This document shows, piece after piece, positions 18,916-27,497 of a stretch of 64,000 nucleotides of DNA. The notes below the pieces were generated by a model, which searched no databases, was not told the DNA's origin, and worked only from the letters and a program-made list of their open reading frames with translations. The position numbers and the translations under genes are program-made. The DNA is taken from NCBI GenBank assembly GCA_004298155.1, contig SCRD01000012.1, positions 372,001 to 436,000 on the forward strand, written 5' to 3'. The DNA comes from Acidobacteriota bacterium (GTDB taxonomy: Bacteria > Acidobacteriota > Terriglobia > UBA7540). Every line of letters begins with the position of its first letter. Position 1 is the stretch's first letter.

Positions 18916-19762
18916 CACCATGATCGAAGCCGCAAAGCCCGACGCCATGACGCCGGTTTTCTGCCGCGTTCTCAAAACGCATCAGGAGACTCGGGACACG
19001 TTCACGATTGATTTGGAGCCCCCTTCCGGGCCACAAGTCCTTCCTTTTGCTCCCGGGCAGTTCAATATGCTCTACGTGTTTGGCGTGGGCGAGGTCCCCA
19101 TTTCCGTCAGCGGAGATCCGCGTCGCACCCACACCCTGGTCCACACCGTCCGTGAAGTCGGCGCCGTCACACAGGCCATGCGCCGCCTCAAACGGGGAGA
19201 AGTGTTGGGAGTCCGCGGGCCGTTCGGCAGTTCCTGGCCGGTGGAGCAGGCCGTCGGAAAGGACGTTGTGATCGTCGCGGGCGGCATTGGCCTCGCGCCA
19301 CTTCGGCCTGCCATCTACTCCATCCTCGCTCACCGCCAGGAATACGGCCGCGTGGTCCTGCTGTACGGCACCCGGACCCCGGAGGACATCCTCTTTCGAA
19401 AAGAACTGGAGCGCTGGCGCGCCCGCCTGGACCTCAGCGTCCACGTTACGGTGGACCGCGCGCTGGCATCCTGGCGCGGTTCAGTGGGCGTTGTAACCAC
19501 CATCATTCCACGGGCGCACTTCGACTCCAACAACGCGCTGGCCATGATCTGCGGCCCGGAAGCCATGATGAGCTTCACGGTTCTGGAGCTTGAGAACCGC
19601 GGCGTCGGCCTGGAGCATATTTATGTCTCCACCGAGCGCAATATGAAATGCGCGATCGGATTCTGCGGGCATTGCCAGCTCGGCCCTAAATTTATCTGCA
19701 AGGATGGCCCAGTCTTCCCCTATGACAGGATCCGGCAGTTCTTCGAAATCCGGGAGATCTGA
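18899..19762 (+). CDS. hydG: Group 3b [NiFe] hydrogenase gamma subunit (FAD/NAD(P)-binding)
   Basis: Flavoprotein that exchanges electrons with NAD(P)H. The 287-residue product has a ferredoxin-reductase-type FAD domain ([23 protein letters not shown]), an NAD(P)-binding domain beginning [15 protein letters not shown] with [11 protein letters not shown] and CGPEAMM, and a C-terminal iron-sulfur motif [12 protein letters not shown] plus a fourth Cys in FICKDGP, as in dihydroorotate dehydrogenase electron-transfer subunits. The start at 18899 overlaps the preceding gene by 17 bases; ATGs at 18908 and 18920 are alternatives. The stop is followed after one base by the small-subunit start. Confidence 0.93.
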   Translation: MKSMPDTMIEAAKPDAMTPVFCRVLKTHQETRDTFTIDLEPPSGPQVLPFAPGQFNMLYVFGVGEVPISVSGDPRRTHTLVHTVREVGAVTQAMRRLKRGEVLGVRGPFGSSWPVEQAVGKDVVIVAGGIGLAPLRPAIYSILAHRQEYGRVVLLYGTRTPEDILFRKELERWRARLDLSVHVTVDRALASWRGSVGVVTTIIPRAHFDSNNALAMICGPEAMMSFTVLELENRGVGLEHIYVSTERNMKCAIGFCGHCQLGPKFICKDGPVFPYDRIRQFFEIREI

Positions 19763-19763
19763 G

Positions 19764-20543
19764 ATGGCGCAACGCGCAAAACCGAAACTGGCGGTCTGGA
19801 AATTCTCCTCCTGTGACGGATGCCAGTTGTCACTTCTCGACTGCGAAGATGAACTGCTGGAGGTAGCGGGTGAATTGGACATCGCGAACTTTCCTGAAGC
19901 CTCCCGCGCCGTTGTGAAGGGGCCTTATGACCTCTCGCTGGTGGAAGGATCCATTACGACTCCGCATGACGCCGAGCGAATCCACCAGGTGAGACGCGCA
20001 TCAAAATTCCTGGTGACCATCGGAGCTTGCGCCACGGCGGGCGGCATCCAGGCCCTCAGAAACTTCTCCGACATCAGGAAATTCACTTCGATTGTTTACG
20101 CAACGCCGGAATATATTGAGACGCTCAGCAAATCCACGGCCATCAGCGAACACATCCCGGTGGATTTTGAGCTGCGCGGCTGCCCCATCAACAAACGCCA
20201 GCTTCTTGAAGTCATCAGCGCCTTTCTGAACCAGCGCAAACCGAATACGCCCGCGCACAGCGTCTGCATCGAGTGCAAACTGCGCGGGACCGTTTGCGTG
20301 ATGGTGGCCCACGGCACGCCATGCCTGGGACCGGTGACCCACGCCGGGTGCGGCGCCATCTGCCCAGCCTACGAACGCGGCTGTTACGGGTGTTTTGGGC
20401 CCATGGAATCTCCGAATACGAAATCGCTGAGCACCCAATGGGTCCGCCTGGGCGCAAGGGAGAGCGACCTTGTGCACGCCTTCCGGGGGTTCAACGCCTA
20501 CGCCGACCCCTTCCGCAAGGAAAGCGAGGCCCATGAAAAGTAG
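19764..20543 (+). CDS. hydD: Group 3b [NiFe] hydrogenase delta (small) subunit
   Basis: Carries the iron-sulfur chain from the active site. The 259-residue protein starts with a lysine-rich stretch and [12 protein letters not shown], the proximal-cluster CxxC of the 20-kDa NuoB/hydrogenase small-subunit family, followed by IGACATAGG and RGCPI. The C-terminal part has further cysteines ([35 protein letters not shown]) for more 4Fe-4S clusters. There is no TAT signal, consistent with a cytoplasmic group 3 enzyme. The start is one base after the gamma-subunit stop; the end overlaps the large-subunit start by 11 bases. Confidence 0.94.
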   Translation: MAQRAKPKLAVWKFSSCDGCQLSLLDCEDELLEVAGELDIANFPEASRAVVKGPYDLSLVEGSITTPHDAERIHQVRRASKFLVTIGACATAGGIQALRNFSDIRKFTSIVYATPEYIETLSKSTAISEHIPVDFELRGCPINKRQLLEVISAFLNQRKPNTPAHSVCIECKLRGTVCVMVAHGTPCLGPVTHAGCGAICPAYERGCYGCFGPMESPNTKSLSTQWVRLGARESDLVHAFRGFNAYADPFRKESEAHEK

Positions 20544-21822
20544 AACCATCAAGGTGGACTACCTGGCACGCGTGGAGGGTGAAGGCGCGCTGCTCGTCAA
20601 AATCAAAGGCAACACACTGGCTGATGTCAAGCTGAAGATTTTCGAGCCACCCCGCTTTTTTGAGGCCTTCCTTCGCGGCCGTCGATACAGTGAAGCGCCC
20701 GACATCACGGCCCGCATCTGCGGCATCTGCCCGATTGCCTATCAGATGAGCGCCGTGCACGCCATGGAAGATGCCTTTGATGTGCAGGTCCAGGGGCCTC
20801 TTCGCGAATTGCGCCGCTTGCTTTATTGCGGAGAATGGATTGAAAGCCACACCCTGCACGTCTACATGCTCCATGCGCCGGATTTTCTGGGCTTCCAGGA
20901 TGCCATCCAATTAGCGCGGGAACACCCGGCTGTTGTCCAGCGCGGCCTCAAGCTGAAGAAAAGCGGAAACGAAATCGTCACGCTGCTGGGCGGCCGGGAA
21001 ATCCATCCCGTCAACGTGCGCGTCGGCGGTTTCTATCGTGTCCCAACTCGAAAGGAATTGGAACCGCTGCTTGAACAGATGAAGTGGGCGCGTGATGCAG
21101 CACTGGAAACGGTGCGGTGGTCTGCCCAATTGCCTTTCCCGGAATTTGAACAGGATTACACGTTCGTTTCTCTGCGCCACCCGGACGAGTACCCTTTCAA
21201 CGAGGGACGGCTGGTCTCCAACCGCGGGCTGGATATTTCCGTCCACGATTACGACGATTATTTCACCGAAGAGCAGGTGGCGCACTCAAACGCGCTGCAC
21301 TCCGTGCTGAAGCCTGGCACACCTTACTTTGTGGGGCCGCTGGCGCGGTACAGCCTGAACTTTGACCGCCTCTCACCTGTGGCGCAGGAAGCCGCCCGCA
21401 GCGCCGGCCTCGGGAGCGAGTGCCGCAATCCGTTCAAGAGCATCATTGTCCGCAGCGTTGAAATTCTCCAGGCCTGCGATGAGGCCATACGAATCATCGA
21501 AGGCTACCAGCGCCCGGACAGGCCGGATGTGCCTATCCAACCCGGCGCCGCGCGCGGCTATGCCTGCACGGAGGCTCCCCGCGGAACGCTCTACCATCGC
21601 TATCGCATCGATGAAAGCGGGACCATCCGCGAGGCGAAAATCGTTCCGCCCACCTCGCAGAACCAGAAAACCATCGAGCAAGACCTCCGTCACTTTGTTG
21701 CCGGGCATCTGGATGACAGCCAGGATGAGCTTCGCTGGCGCTGCGAGCAGGCCATTCGCAATTACGATCCCTGCATCTCCTGCGCAACCCACTTCCTCAA
21801 GCTCGACATCGAGCGCGAATGA
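20533..21822 (+). CDS. hydA: Group 3b [NiFe] hydrogenase alpha (large, catalytic) subunit
   Basis: Contains the NiFe(CN)2CO active site that oxidises or evolves H2. The 429-residue protein has the start motif [12 protein letters not shown], the N-terminal nickel ligands in [11 protein letters not shown] (Cys63 and Cys66), and the C-terminal ligands in DPCISCATH (Cys414 and Cys417). The nine residues after His420 (FLKLDIERE) are the expected peptide removed by the maturation endopeptidase encoded next. All four nickel-binding cysteines are present, so it should be active. Related group 3b enzymes couple H2 to NADP and some also reduce sulfur; which applies here is inference. The downstream gene starts at the stop codon (ATGA). 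Confidence 0.95.
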   Translation: MKSRTIKVDYLARVEGEGALLVKIKGNTLADVKLKIFEPPRFFEAFLRGRRYSEAPDITARICGICPIAYQMSAVHAMEDAFDVQVQGPLRELRRLLYCGEWIESHTLHVYMLHAPDFLGFQDAIQLAREHPAVVQRGLKLKKSGNEIVTLLGGREIHPVNVRVGGFYRVPTRKELEPLLEQMKWARDAALETVRWSAQLPFPEFEQDYTFVSLRHPDEYPFNEGRLVSNRGLDISVHDYDDYFTEEQVAHSNALHSVLKPGTPYFVGPLARYSLNFDRLSPVAQEAARSAGLGSECRNPFKSIIVRSVEILQACDEAIRIIEGYQRPDRPDVPIQPGAARGYACTEAPRGTLYHRYRIDESGTIREAKIVPPTSQNQKTIEQDLRHFVAGHLDDSQDELRWRCEQAIRNYDPCISCATHFLKLDIERE

Positions 21823-21833
21823 GGGAGCGTGCA

Positions 21834-22328
21834 ATGGGACCCATCCGGGCACCGCGGCTGCTGGCCATCGGAATCGGAAATATCTATCGCAGCGACGACG
21901 CCGCGGGAGTGATTGCAGCACGCCGGCTGCGACAGGCGGGCATTGACCCTTCCCTTGTGGTAGAGCATTCCGGCGAGGGCGCATCCTTGATGGAAGTCTG
22001 GAAAGGCGCGGATGCCGTCATCCTGATTGACGCCGTCAGTTCCGGGCGCCCGCCAGGAGAAGTCCTCAGGCTGGAGCCGATCAACACTCCGCTGCCCACG
22101 CAGATGTTTCAAAGTTCGAGCCATGCCTTCAGTATTCCGCATGCCATTGAAATGGCGCGGGCGCTTGGCCAGCTCCCTGCCCGCCTGATTGTATTCGGGA
22201 TTGAAGGAAGTAATTTCCATGCCGGCACTGAGTTGTCACGGGAAGTCAGCGCCGCTATGCCCGGCCTTGTGCAGTCGGTAATCAAAGAGATAAATCGTCT
22301 GCAGTTCGCGAGCGGAGAAGGAGAATAA
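21834..22328 (+). CDS. Hydrogenase maturation endopeptidase (HybD/HyaD/HycI family)
   Basis: Removes the C-terminal peptide of the large subunit after nickel insertion. The 164-residue product has LLAIGIGNIYRSDDAAGV (Glu replaced by Ser-Asp-Asp around the first nickel ligand), then EHSGEGASLMEVWKGADAVILIDAV (aspartate ligand), and FGIEGSNFHAGTELS. The usual histidine appears as SHAFSIPHAIEMA. ATG 21834 has a GAGGGAG six bases upstream; an ATG at 21819 that overlaps the hydA stop (ATGA) is the alternative and gives five more residues. Confidence 0.88.
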   Translation: MGPIRAPRLLAIGIGNIYRSDDAAGVIAARRLRQAGIDPSLVVEHSGEGASLMEVWKGADAVILIDAVSSGRPPGEVLRLEPINTPLPTQMFQSSSHAFSIPHAIEMARALGQLPARLIVFGIEGSNFHAGTELSREVSAAMPGLVQSVIKEINRLQFASGEGE

Positions 22329-22333
22329 CCTCC

Positions 22334-22597
22334 ATGCACGAGGCATCACTGATGAAGGACCTGATGCGCAAAATTGAGGGAGTTGCGCGCGAACAGAACG
22401 CCAGCCGCGTGCTCGGAATCAGCGTCCGGCTGGGAGCGCTCTCGCACATGTCAGCCAGTCATTTTCGCGAGCACTTTGCGGTGGCTTCGCGCGGGAGCGT
22501 TGCCGAGGGCGCCCGCCTGCGCATCGAGGTCCTTTCGGACATGAATGACCCGCACGCTCTGGAGATTTTGCTCGAAAACGTGGAAATTGCGGAATGA
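22334..22597 (+). CDS. hypA: Short HypA-like protein lacking the zinc domain
   Basis: HypA delivers nickel to hydrogenase, binding Ni through the N-terminal Met-His-Glu. Here the start MHEASLMKDLMRKIEGVA keeps that motif, and the alpha/beta fold continues through RVLGISVRLGALSHMSASHFREHF. However, the protein is only 87 residues against about 113 usually. The two CxxC pairs of the zinc ribbon are absent: after RIEVLSDMNDPHA it goes straight to the final strand EILLENVEIAE. It therefore looks like HypA with the zinc loop deleted, not a simple 3' truncation. It is last in the structural operon and converges on hypE 21 bases away. Confidence 0.85.
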   Translation: MHEASLMKDLMRKIEGVAREQNASRVLGISVRLGALSHMSASHFREHFAVASRGSVAEGARLRIEVLSDMNDPHALEILLENVEIAE

Positions 22598-22618
22598 GCC
22601 AGGTGACGAAGCGCTGAT

Positions 22619-23686
22619 TCAGCAGATGCGCGGCAGCGGCTCGCCCAGCATCACGTCAAGCACGCGGGTCCCGCCGATTTCAGTTTTCAGCAGCACCCGC
22701 CGAGGGTGCGCGGCGACCACCTGGCCTATGCAGCAGGAGTGGCGGCCCAGTGGGTGGCTGCGCATGCGCTCCAGCACGGCATCGGCAACCTCAGGGGCTA
22801 CCACCGCCACCAGTTTACCCTCGTTTGCAACGTAGAGCGGATCGAGTCCAAGGATTTCACACGCTCCCTTCACGCTTTCACGGACCGGAACGCTGCGCCC
22901 CTCCAGTTCCATGCCCACCTGCGAACGGGCGGCAATCTCATTCAGTATGGTTGCGACGCCGCCCCGGGTGGGATCACGCAGGCAATGGATCTGCTCACTC
23001 GTATCCAGCATGCCCGCCACCAGCGTGTGCAGCGCTGCCGTATCACTCTCAATGGGCCCTTCGAATTCCAGCCCTTCGCGCCGCGACATGATGGCCATGC
23101 CATGGTCGCCGATAGTCCCGCTGAGAAGAACTCGATCGCCCGGCCGCGCCTGGTCGGCGGAGATCTTCACCGGCCGCTCCAGGACCCCCAGGCCCGTTGT
23201 GGTGATGAAGACCTGGTCACCTTTACCCCGGTCCACCACTTTGGTGTCACCCGTGACCAGCAGGACGCCCGCTTCCTCTGCCGCCTGCCGCATAGATTGC
23301 ACCACCCGAGCCAGGTCTTCGGAGACCAATCCTTCCTCCAGAATAAATGCCGCCGCAATAAATCGAGGCGTAGCCCCGCTCATGGCAAGATCGTTCACTG
23401 TGCCGTTGATAGCAAGGTGGCCGATGTCGCCGCCGGGAAAAAAGATTGGAGTGACGACAAACGAATCCGTCGTGAAAGCCAGCCGCGACCCGTTCACTTC
23501 CAGCACCGCCTGGTCGTCGAGCCGGTCCAGATAATCGTTGCTGAAGTTCGCCAGGAACAGTTTTTCCACGAGGTCCTGGGTGAGCTTTCCGCCGCTCCCG
23601 TGCCCCAGCACAATCTGCTTATGGCCAAGGACTGGAACTGGACACGCCTCACCCGGCATCATGCGGGACCTGTTTTCACTCGCCAA
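22619..23686 (-). CDS. hypE: Hydrogenase maturation protein HypE
   Basis: Makes the thiocyanate on its own C-terminal cysteine that becomes the cyanide ligand of the active-site iron. The 355-residue PurM-like ATPase has LGHGSGGKLTQDLV, FVVTPIFFPGGDIG, GTVNDLAMSG and RDPTRGGVAT, and ends in PLPRIC with the essential terminal Cys. The start is a TTG at 23686 with GGGAGG seven bases upstream; it begins three bases after hypD stops. Last gene of hypF-hypC-hypD-hypE. Confidence 0.96.
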   Translation of the reverse strand: MASENRSRMMPGEACPVPVLGHKQIVLGHGSGGKLTQDLVEKLFLANFSNDYLDRLDDQAVLEVNGSRLAFTTDSFVVTPIFFPGGDIGHLAINGTVNDLAMSGATPRFIAAAFILEEGLVSEDLARVVQSMRQAAEEAGVLLVTGDTKVVDRGKGDQVFITTTGLGVLERPVKISADQARPGDRVLLSGTIGDHGMAIMSRREGLEFEGPIESDTAALHTLVAGMLDTSEQIHCLRDPTRGGVATILNEIAARSQVGMELEGRSVPVRESVKGACEILGLDPLYVANEGKLVAVVAPEVADAVLERMRSHPLGRHSCCIGQVVAAHPRRVLLKTEIGGTRVLDVMLGEPLPRIC

Positions 23687-23689
23687 CAG

Positions 23690-24796
23690 CTAGCCTCCCA
23701 CAGTGGTCTTCTGGCGCCGCCCGTAAAGATAATAGGCCGCGCAGGCGCCTTCCGATGAAACCATCGTGGCCCCCAGCGGATGCTCGGGCGTACAATCATT
23801 GCCGAAGGCAGGGCAATCGTGCGGCTTCCTGACGCCTCGCAACACCTCACCGCTGATGCACACAGAAGGCTCCTGCGTGTCGATGGCGGCCACATCAAAG
23901 CGCCGTTCGGCGTCAAAGCCGCTGAACTCCTCCCGCAAACGGTAGCCGCTGTTCGGGATCGGGCCCACGCCCCGCCACTTCCGCTCACCCACCTCGAACA
24001 CTTTTGCAACAAGTTCCTGCGCGGCCTGGTTCCCTTCCCGCGTTACGGCGCGAACGTACTGATTTTCAACCCGCGCCTGGCCTTCTTCGAGCTGCCTTAT
24101 TGTCATCAGTACGCCTTCCAGCAAGTCGACCGGCTCAAAGCCCGTGATGACGATCGGCACTTTATACCGCGCGCTGATCTCCTCGTATTCGCGGTAGCCC
24201 ATGATGGCGCAAACGTGTCCCGGCCCCAGGAAACCCTGCACGCGGTTCCAGGGAGAATCCAGGATCGCCTCGATGGCCGGCGGCACCAGCACGTGCGAAA
24301 CCAGCACTGAAACGTTCCTGATTCCCTCCTGTTTTGCGCGCCACACCAGCATGGCGTTGGCGGGGGCCGTCGTCTCAAACCCGATGGCGAAAAAGACCAC
24401 TTGCTTTTCGGGATGTTTGCGTGCGAGTTTCAGGCAGTCAAGCGGCGAGTAAACCACGCGGACGTCCGCGCCACGCGACTTCACCGTAAGCAGGTCGCAC
24501 TCGGAGCCTGGGACGCGCAGCATGTCGCCGAACGAACAGAAGATAACGTCCCGCCTCGCGGCAATGGCATGCGCCTTGTCAATCAACTCGAGCGGCGTAA
24601 CGCACACGGGGCAGCCCGGTCCGTGCACCAGTTCAATATCCCTGGGAAGAAGATCGTCAACCCCATACTTCACAATGGAGTGTGTCTGCCCGCCGCAGAC
24701 CTCCATCAGCACCCAGGGCCGCCGCTGGACTTGCTGGATTTCCTTGAGCAGCCGCCGGGCCAGGTCTGCGTCGCGGTATTCGTCCAGGTATTTCAT
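23690..24796 (-). CDS. hypD: Hydrogenase maturation protein HypD
   Basis: The iron-sulfur scaffold where the Fe(CN)2CO unit is built with HypC. About 368 residues from the ATG at 24796, close to the family length. Motifs: [59 protein letters not shown], and the C-terminal cysteine set CISGEVLRG...[21 protein letters not shown]. The ATG at 24796 has GAAGAAG upstream; the frame extends to 24916 but that lies inside hypC. It follows hypC with a gap of 25 bases. Confidence 0.96.
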   Translation of the reverse strand: MKYLDEYRDADLARRLLKEIQQVQRRPWVLMEVCGGQTHSIVKYGVDDLLPRDIELVHGPGCPVCVTPLELIDKAHAIAARRDVIFCSFGDMLRVPGSECDLLTVKSRGADVRVVYSPLDCLKLARKHPEKQVVFFAIGFETTAPANAMLVWRAKQEGIRNVSVLVSHVLVPPAIEAILDSPWNRVQGFLGPGHVCAIMGYREYEEISARYKVPIVITGFEPVDLLEGVLMTIRQLEEGQARVENQYVRAVTREGNQAAQELVAKVFEVGERKWRGVGPIPNSGYRLREEFSGFDAERRFDVAAIDTQEPSVCISGEVLRGVRKPHDCPAFGNDCTPEHPLGATMVSSEGACAAYYLYGRRQKTTVGG

Positions 24797-24821
24797 CGCT
24801 TCTTCTTCACTCCTATGGCCG

Positions 24822-25121
24822 CTATCCGTCAGGCTTGCTTCCAGCCGAATCGTTCCCGCCAGGCTCCACGTCAACGTCTGCCTGATCAAGCTCCGCAAGC
24901 TGCCCCATTTCCTCAAGAAGCTGATATGTCCGGGCAGCTTCCTGCTCGTCCACGCGGCTGATGGCGAAGCCGGCGTGAACTATCACATAGTCACCCTCTG
25001 CAACTTCAGGGACGTATTCCAGGCAGGCATCGCGGACAATCCCACCGAACCGGACTTTGCCCATGCGCAACCCCCCGGCGTTTTCCAGCAAAACGACCTG
25101 TCCCGGAATTCCCAGGCACAT
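24822..25121 (-). CDS. hypC: Hydrogenase maturation chaperone HypC
   Basis: Carries the iron cofactor from HypD to the large subunit. The 99-residue protein begins [10 protein letters not shown] with the essential Cys2, then [27 protein letters not shown], the OB-fold core of the HypC/HupF family. It has an acidic C-terminal tail ([11 protein letters not shown]) somewhat longer than average. AGGGAGG precedes the ATG, which starts two bases after the hypF stop, so translation is coupled. Confidence 0.96.
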   Translation of the reverse strand: MCLGIPGQVVLLENAGGLRMGKVRFGGIVRDACLEYVPEVAEGDYVIVHAGFAISRVDEQEAARTYQLLEEMGQLAELDQADVDVEPGGNDSAGSKPDG

Positions 25122-25123
25122 CC

Positions 25124-27448
25124 TCAGCCTCCCTTTGTCGCCACAGCGTTGGCAATCGCCGCCTGCCCCAGCGCAATCCCGCCGTCGTTCGGCGGAACCT
25201 TTGCGTGCAGGTACACCTCAAACCCGAATTTGCCCAGACCGGAAAGCGTTCGATCCAACAGCAGCATGTTCTGAAATGTTCCCCCGCTCAGGCACACCTT
25301 GTTCAGCCTTTCCTGCTCGCGCAACTGCCGGCACACCTGTGTGATCATTTCGGCCAGCGAGTTGTGGAAGCGCCCCGCAATCACTCCGGGAGGCGTCTCG
25401 TCCTCAACCTCGTTTACAATCGATTCTATCACCGGGCGCAGATCAATCTGCCAGGGATCGCAATATTCCACCTGGAAAGGATACACGCCTCCGGCCGCTT
25501 CCTGCGCGGCCATTTCCAGTGCGATGGCAGCCTGCCCTTCAAAGTTGACTTCATACCGCAAACCCAGAATAGAGGCCACGGCATCAAATAGCCGCCCGCA
25601 TGAAGAAGTGGCGACCGTATTGATTCCCTGCTCCAGCATTTTCCAGATCAGCCGGCGCTCATTATCGGGAACGCCATTCCACATCGGCAAAAACGCCGGC
25701 GCTTCTTTGCCGTAGGTTTCCCGCAGGTAGCTCAAGCCAGACCGCCACGGATGGCGAATGGCGGCATCTCCACCGGCGAGCGGAATGTAGCGCAAATGCG
25801 CGCGGCGCTCGAACTTTCGAAAGTCGGCCACCAGGAATTCCCCACCCCAGATCTGTCCGTCGGTCCCGTAACCAGTCCCGTCAAACGCCACACCAATCAC
25901 CTTTTCATCCAGGCCGTTTTCCGCCATGCAACTGGCGATATGCGCATGATGGTGCTGCACTCCAATTTTTTCAATCTCGTCCTGCTCCATGGCGTACTGA
26001 GTGCTCAAATAGTGCGGGTGAAGATCATAAGCGATGATGCGTGGACCAATGCGGAACAGATTCTTCAGGTTTGCGAGTGTTTCCTCGAAAAACACGAGGG
26101 TCTCGTAATTCTCCAGATCGCCGATGTGCTGGCTGAGAATGGCGTGCTGCCCATGAGTGAGGCAGAAAGTGTTTTTCAATTCCGGGCCGCAGGCCAGAAT
26201 ATCGGCTACCGGCCGGCCGAGGTCGATCACCGCAGGCACATACCCTCTCGACCGCCGCAACACTCGTTCCTTTCCTCTGAAAACGCGCACCACGGAATCA
26301 TCCACTCTCATGTGGATGCGCCGGTTGTGCAGGAGCAACGCATCGGCTACATGCCCAAGCTGTGAAAGCGCGTCTCCGTTTGAGATAACGATAGGTTCCT
26401 CGGCCAGGTTGCCGCTGGTCATTACCAGTGCCGTAAAAGCCGGGGGACATTTCGCGTTGTCGCCAAACAGCATCCAATGCAGCGGCGTGTAGGGAAGCAT
26501 TACGCCCAGCGTTCTGTTATCCGGAGAGACGGCAGGTGAAAGGAGCGCATCCTGACGCCGATCGAGGATCACTATGGGATGGCGGGGTCCGAGGAGCGCA
26601 TCACGGTCTTCTTTCGTGACGTGGCAGAGTCTCTCGACGGATGAAAGGTTGGCCACCATCAAGGCAAACGGTTTGTCACTGCGCCGCTTGCGCGCGCGCA
26701 GCCGTTCCACCGCCTGATGGTTTTCGGCATCACAGGCCAGGTGGAACCCTCCCAGCCCTTTGATGGCGATAATCTTCCCGGCTTTCAGCAACCGCCGGAC
26801 TTCACGGATGGCATCGAGGTCCCCGGCTGGTCCACCGCTCTCTGGGCGGGGGATGTCCATCTCGGCCCCGCTCGAATCAACCAGGGAGAGCCGGGGCCCG
26901 CACACCGGGCAGGCATTGGGCTGGGCATGGAACCTGCGGTCGCCGGGATCGTCATATTCAGACTGGCACTCCGCGCACATTCGGAACTCGTGCATGGTCG
27001 TCGCCGGACGGTCATAAGGAACGCCTTGAATAATGCTGTAACGAGGTCCGCAATGGGTGCAATTGGTGAAGGCGTAACCGAAGCGCCGGTCGCTGGGATC
27101 GGAAAACTCACTCCGGCAATCATCGCAGGTCGCAACGTCAGGAGAAACAAGCACGGTGCCAAAGTCCTGCTCGATGCTCTCCTGGATAACAAACTCTGTT
27201 TCACCCATCGGCCGGAGGTCATTGGCGGCAACTTGCGCTATTTCAGCCAGCGGCGGTGGGCTTTGGGTGAGGTCTTCCACGAAATTGGAAATCGCCGCGC
27301 CCGGTCCTTCTACTTCGATCAGAACACCATCGGGAGTGTTGCAAACAAAACCCGCCAGGCGGAAGCGGCGGGCCAGCCGGAAAACGTGGGGACGAAAACC
27401 AACCCCTTGCACAATCCCGCGGATATGGAATTGCTTTCGAATCGTCAA
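25124..27448 (-). CDS. hypF: Carbamoyltransferase HypF
   Basis: Uses carbamoyl phosphate and ATP to carbamoylate HypE, supplying the cyanide ligands. The 774-residue protein has the full domain set: N-terminal acylphosphatase (RGIVQGVGFRPHVFRLA), two zinc-finger pairs (CDDCRSEF, CTHCGPRY, CAECQSEY, CPVCGPRL), the YrdC-like domain (IIAIKGLGGFHLACDAENH) and the Kae1-like domain with HHHAHIAS and GVAFDGTGYGTDG. Start appears to be TTG at 27448. It lies 49 bases downstream of the alpha-mannosidase gene on the same strand, probably without functional connection. Confidence 0.96.
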   Translation of the reverse strand: MTIRKQFHIRGIVQGVGFRPHVFRLARRFRLAGFVCNTPDGVLIEVEGPGAAISNFVEDLTQSPPPLAEIAQVAANDLRPMGETEFVIQESIEQDFGTVLVSPDVATCDDCRSEFSDPSDRRFGYAFTNCTHCGPRYSIIQGVPYDRPATTMHEFRMCAECQSEYDDPGDRRFHAQPNACPVCGPRLSLVDSSGAEMDIPRPESGGPAGDLDAIREVRRLLKAGKIIAIKGLGGFHLACDAENHQAVERLRARKRRSDKPFALMVANLSSVERLCHVTKEDRDALLGPRHPIVILDRRQDALLSPAVSPDNRTLGVMLPYTPLHWMLFGDNAKCPPAFTALVMTSGNLAEEPIVISNGDALSQLGHVADALLLHNRRIHMRVDDSVVRVFRGKERVLRRSRGYVPAVIDLGRPVADILACGPELKNTFCLTHGQHAILSQHIGDLENYETLVFFEETLANLKNLFRIGPRIIAYDLHPHYLSTQYAMEQDEIEKIGVQHHHAHIASCMAENGLDEKVIGVAFDGTGYGTDGQIWGGEFLVADFRKFERRAHLRYIPLAGGDAAIRHPWRSGLSYLRETYGKEAPAFLPMWNGVPDNERRLIWKMLEQGINTVATSSCGRLFDAVASILGLRYEVNFEGQAAIALEMAAQEAAGGVYPFQVEYCDPWQIDLRPVIESIVNEVEDETPPGVIAGRFHNSLAEMITQVCRQLREQERLNKVCLSGGTFQNMLLLDRTLSGLGKFGFEVYLHAKVPPNDGGIALGQAAIANAVATKGG

Positions 27449-27497
27449 TGGATTTCCGATGCTGCCTGGCCTTCATGAGGCGCCGGACCCAGACAAG

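Noticed and set aside
22706-23758. 350-codon open frame opposite hypE
   Set aside because: Antisense to all HypE motifs; no start signal.
27449-27497. alpha-mannosidase as part of the hyp operon
   Set aside because: Same strand and only 49 bases away, but there is no functional link to hydrogenase maturation, so the proximity is treated as incidental.
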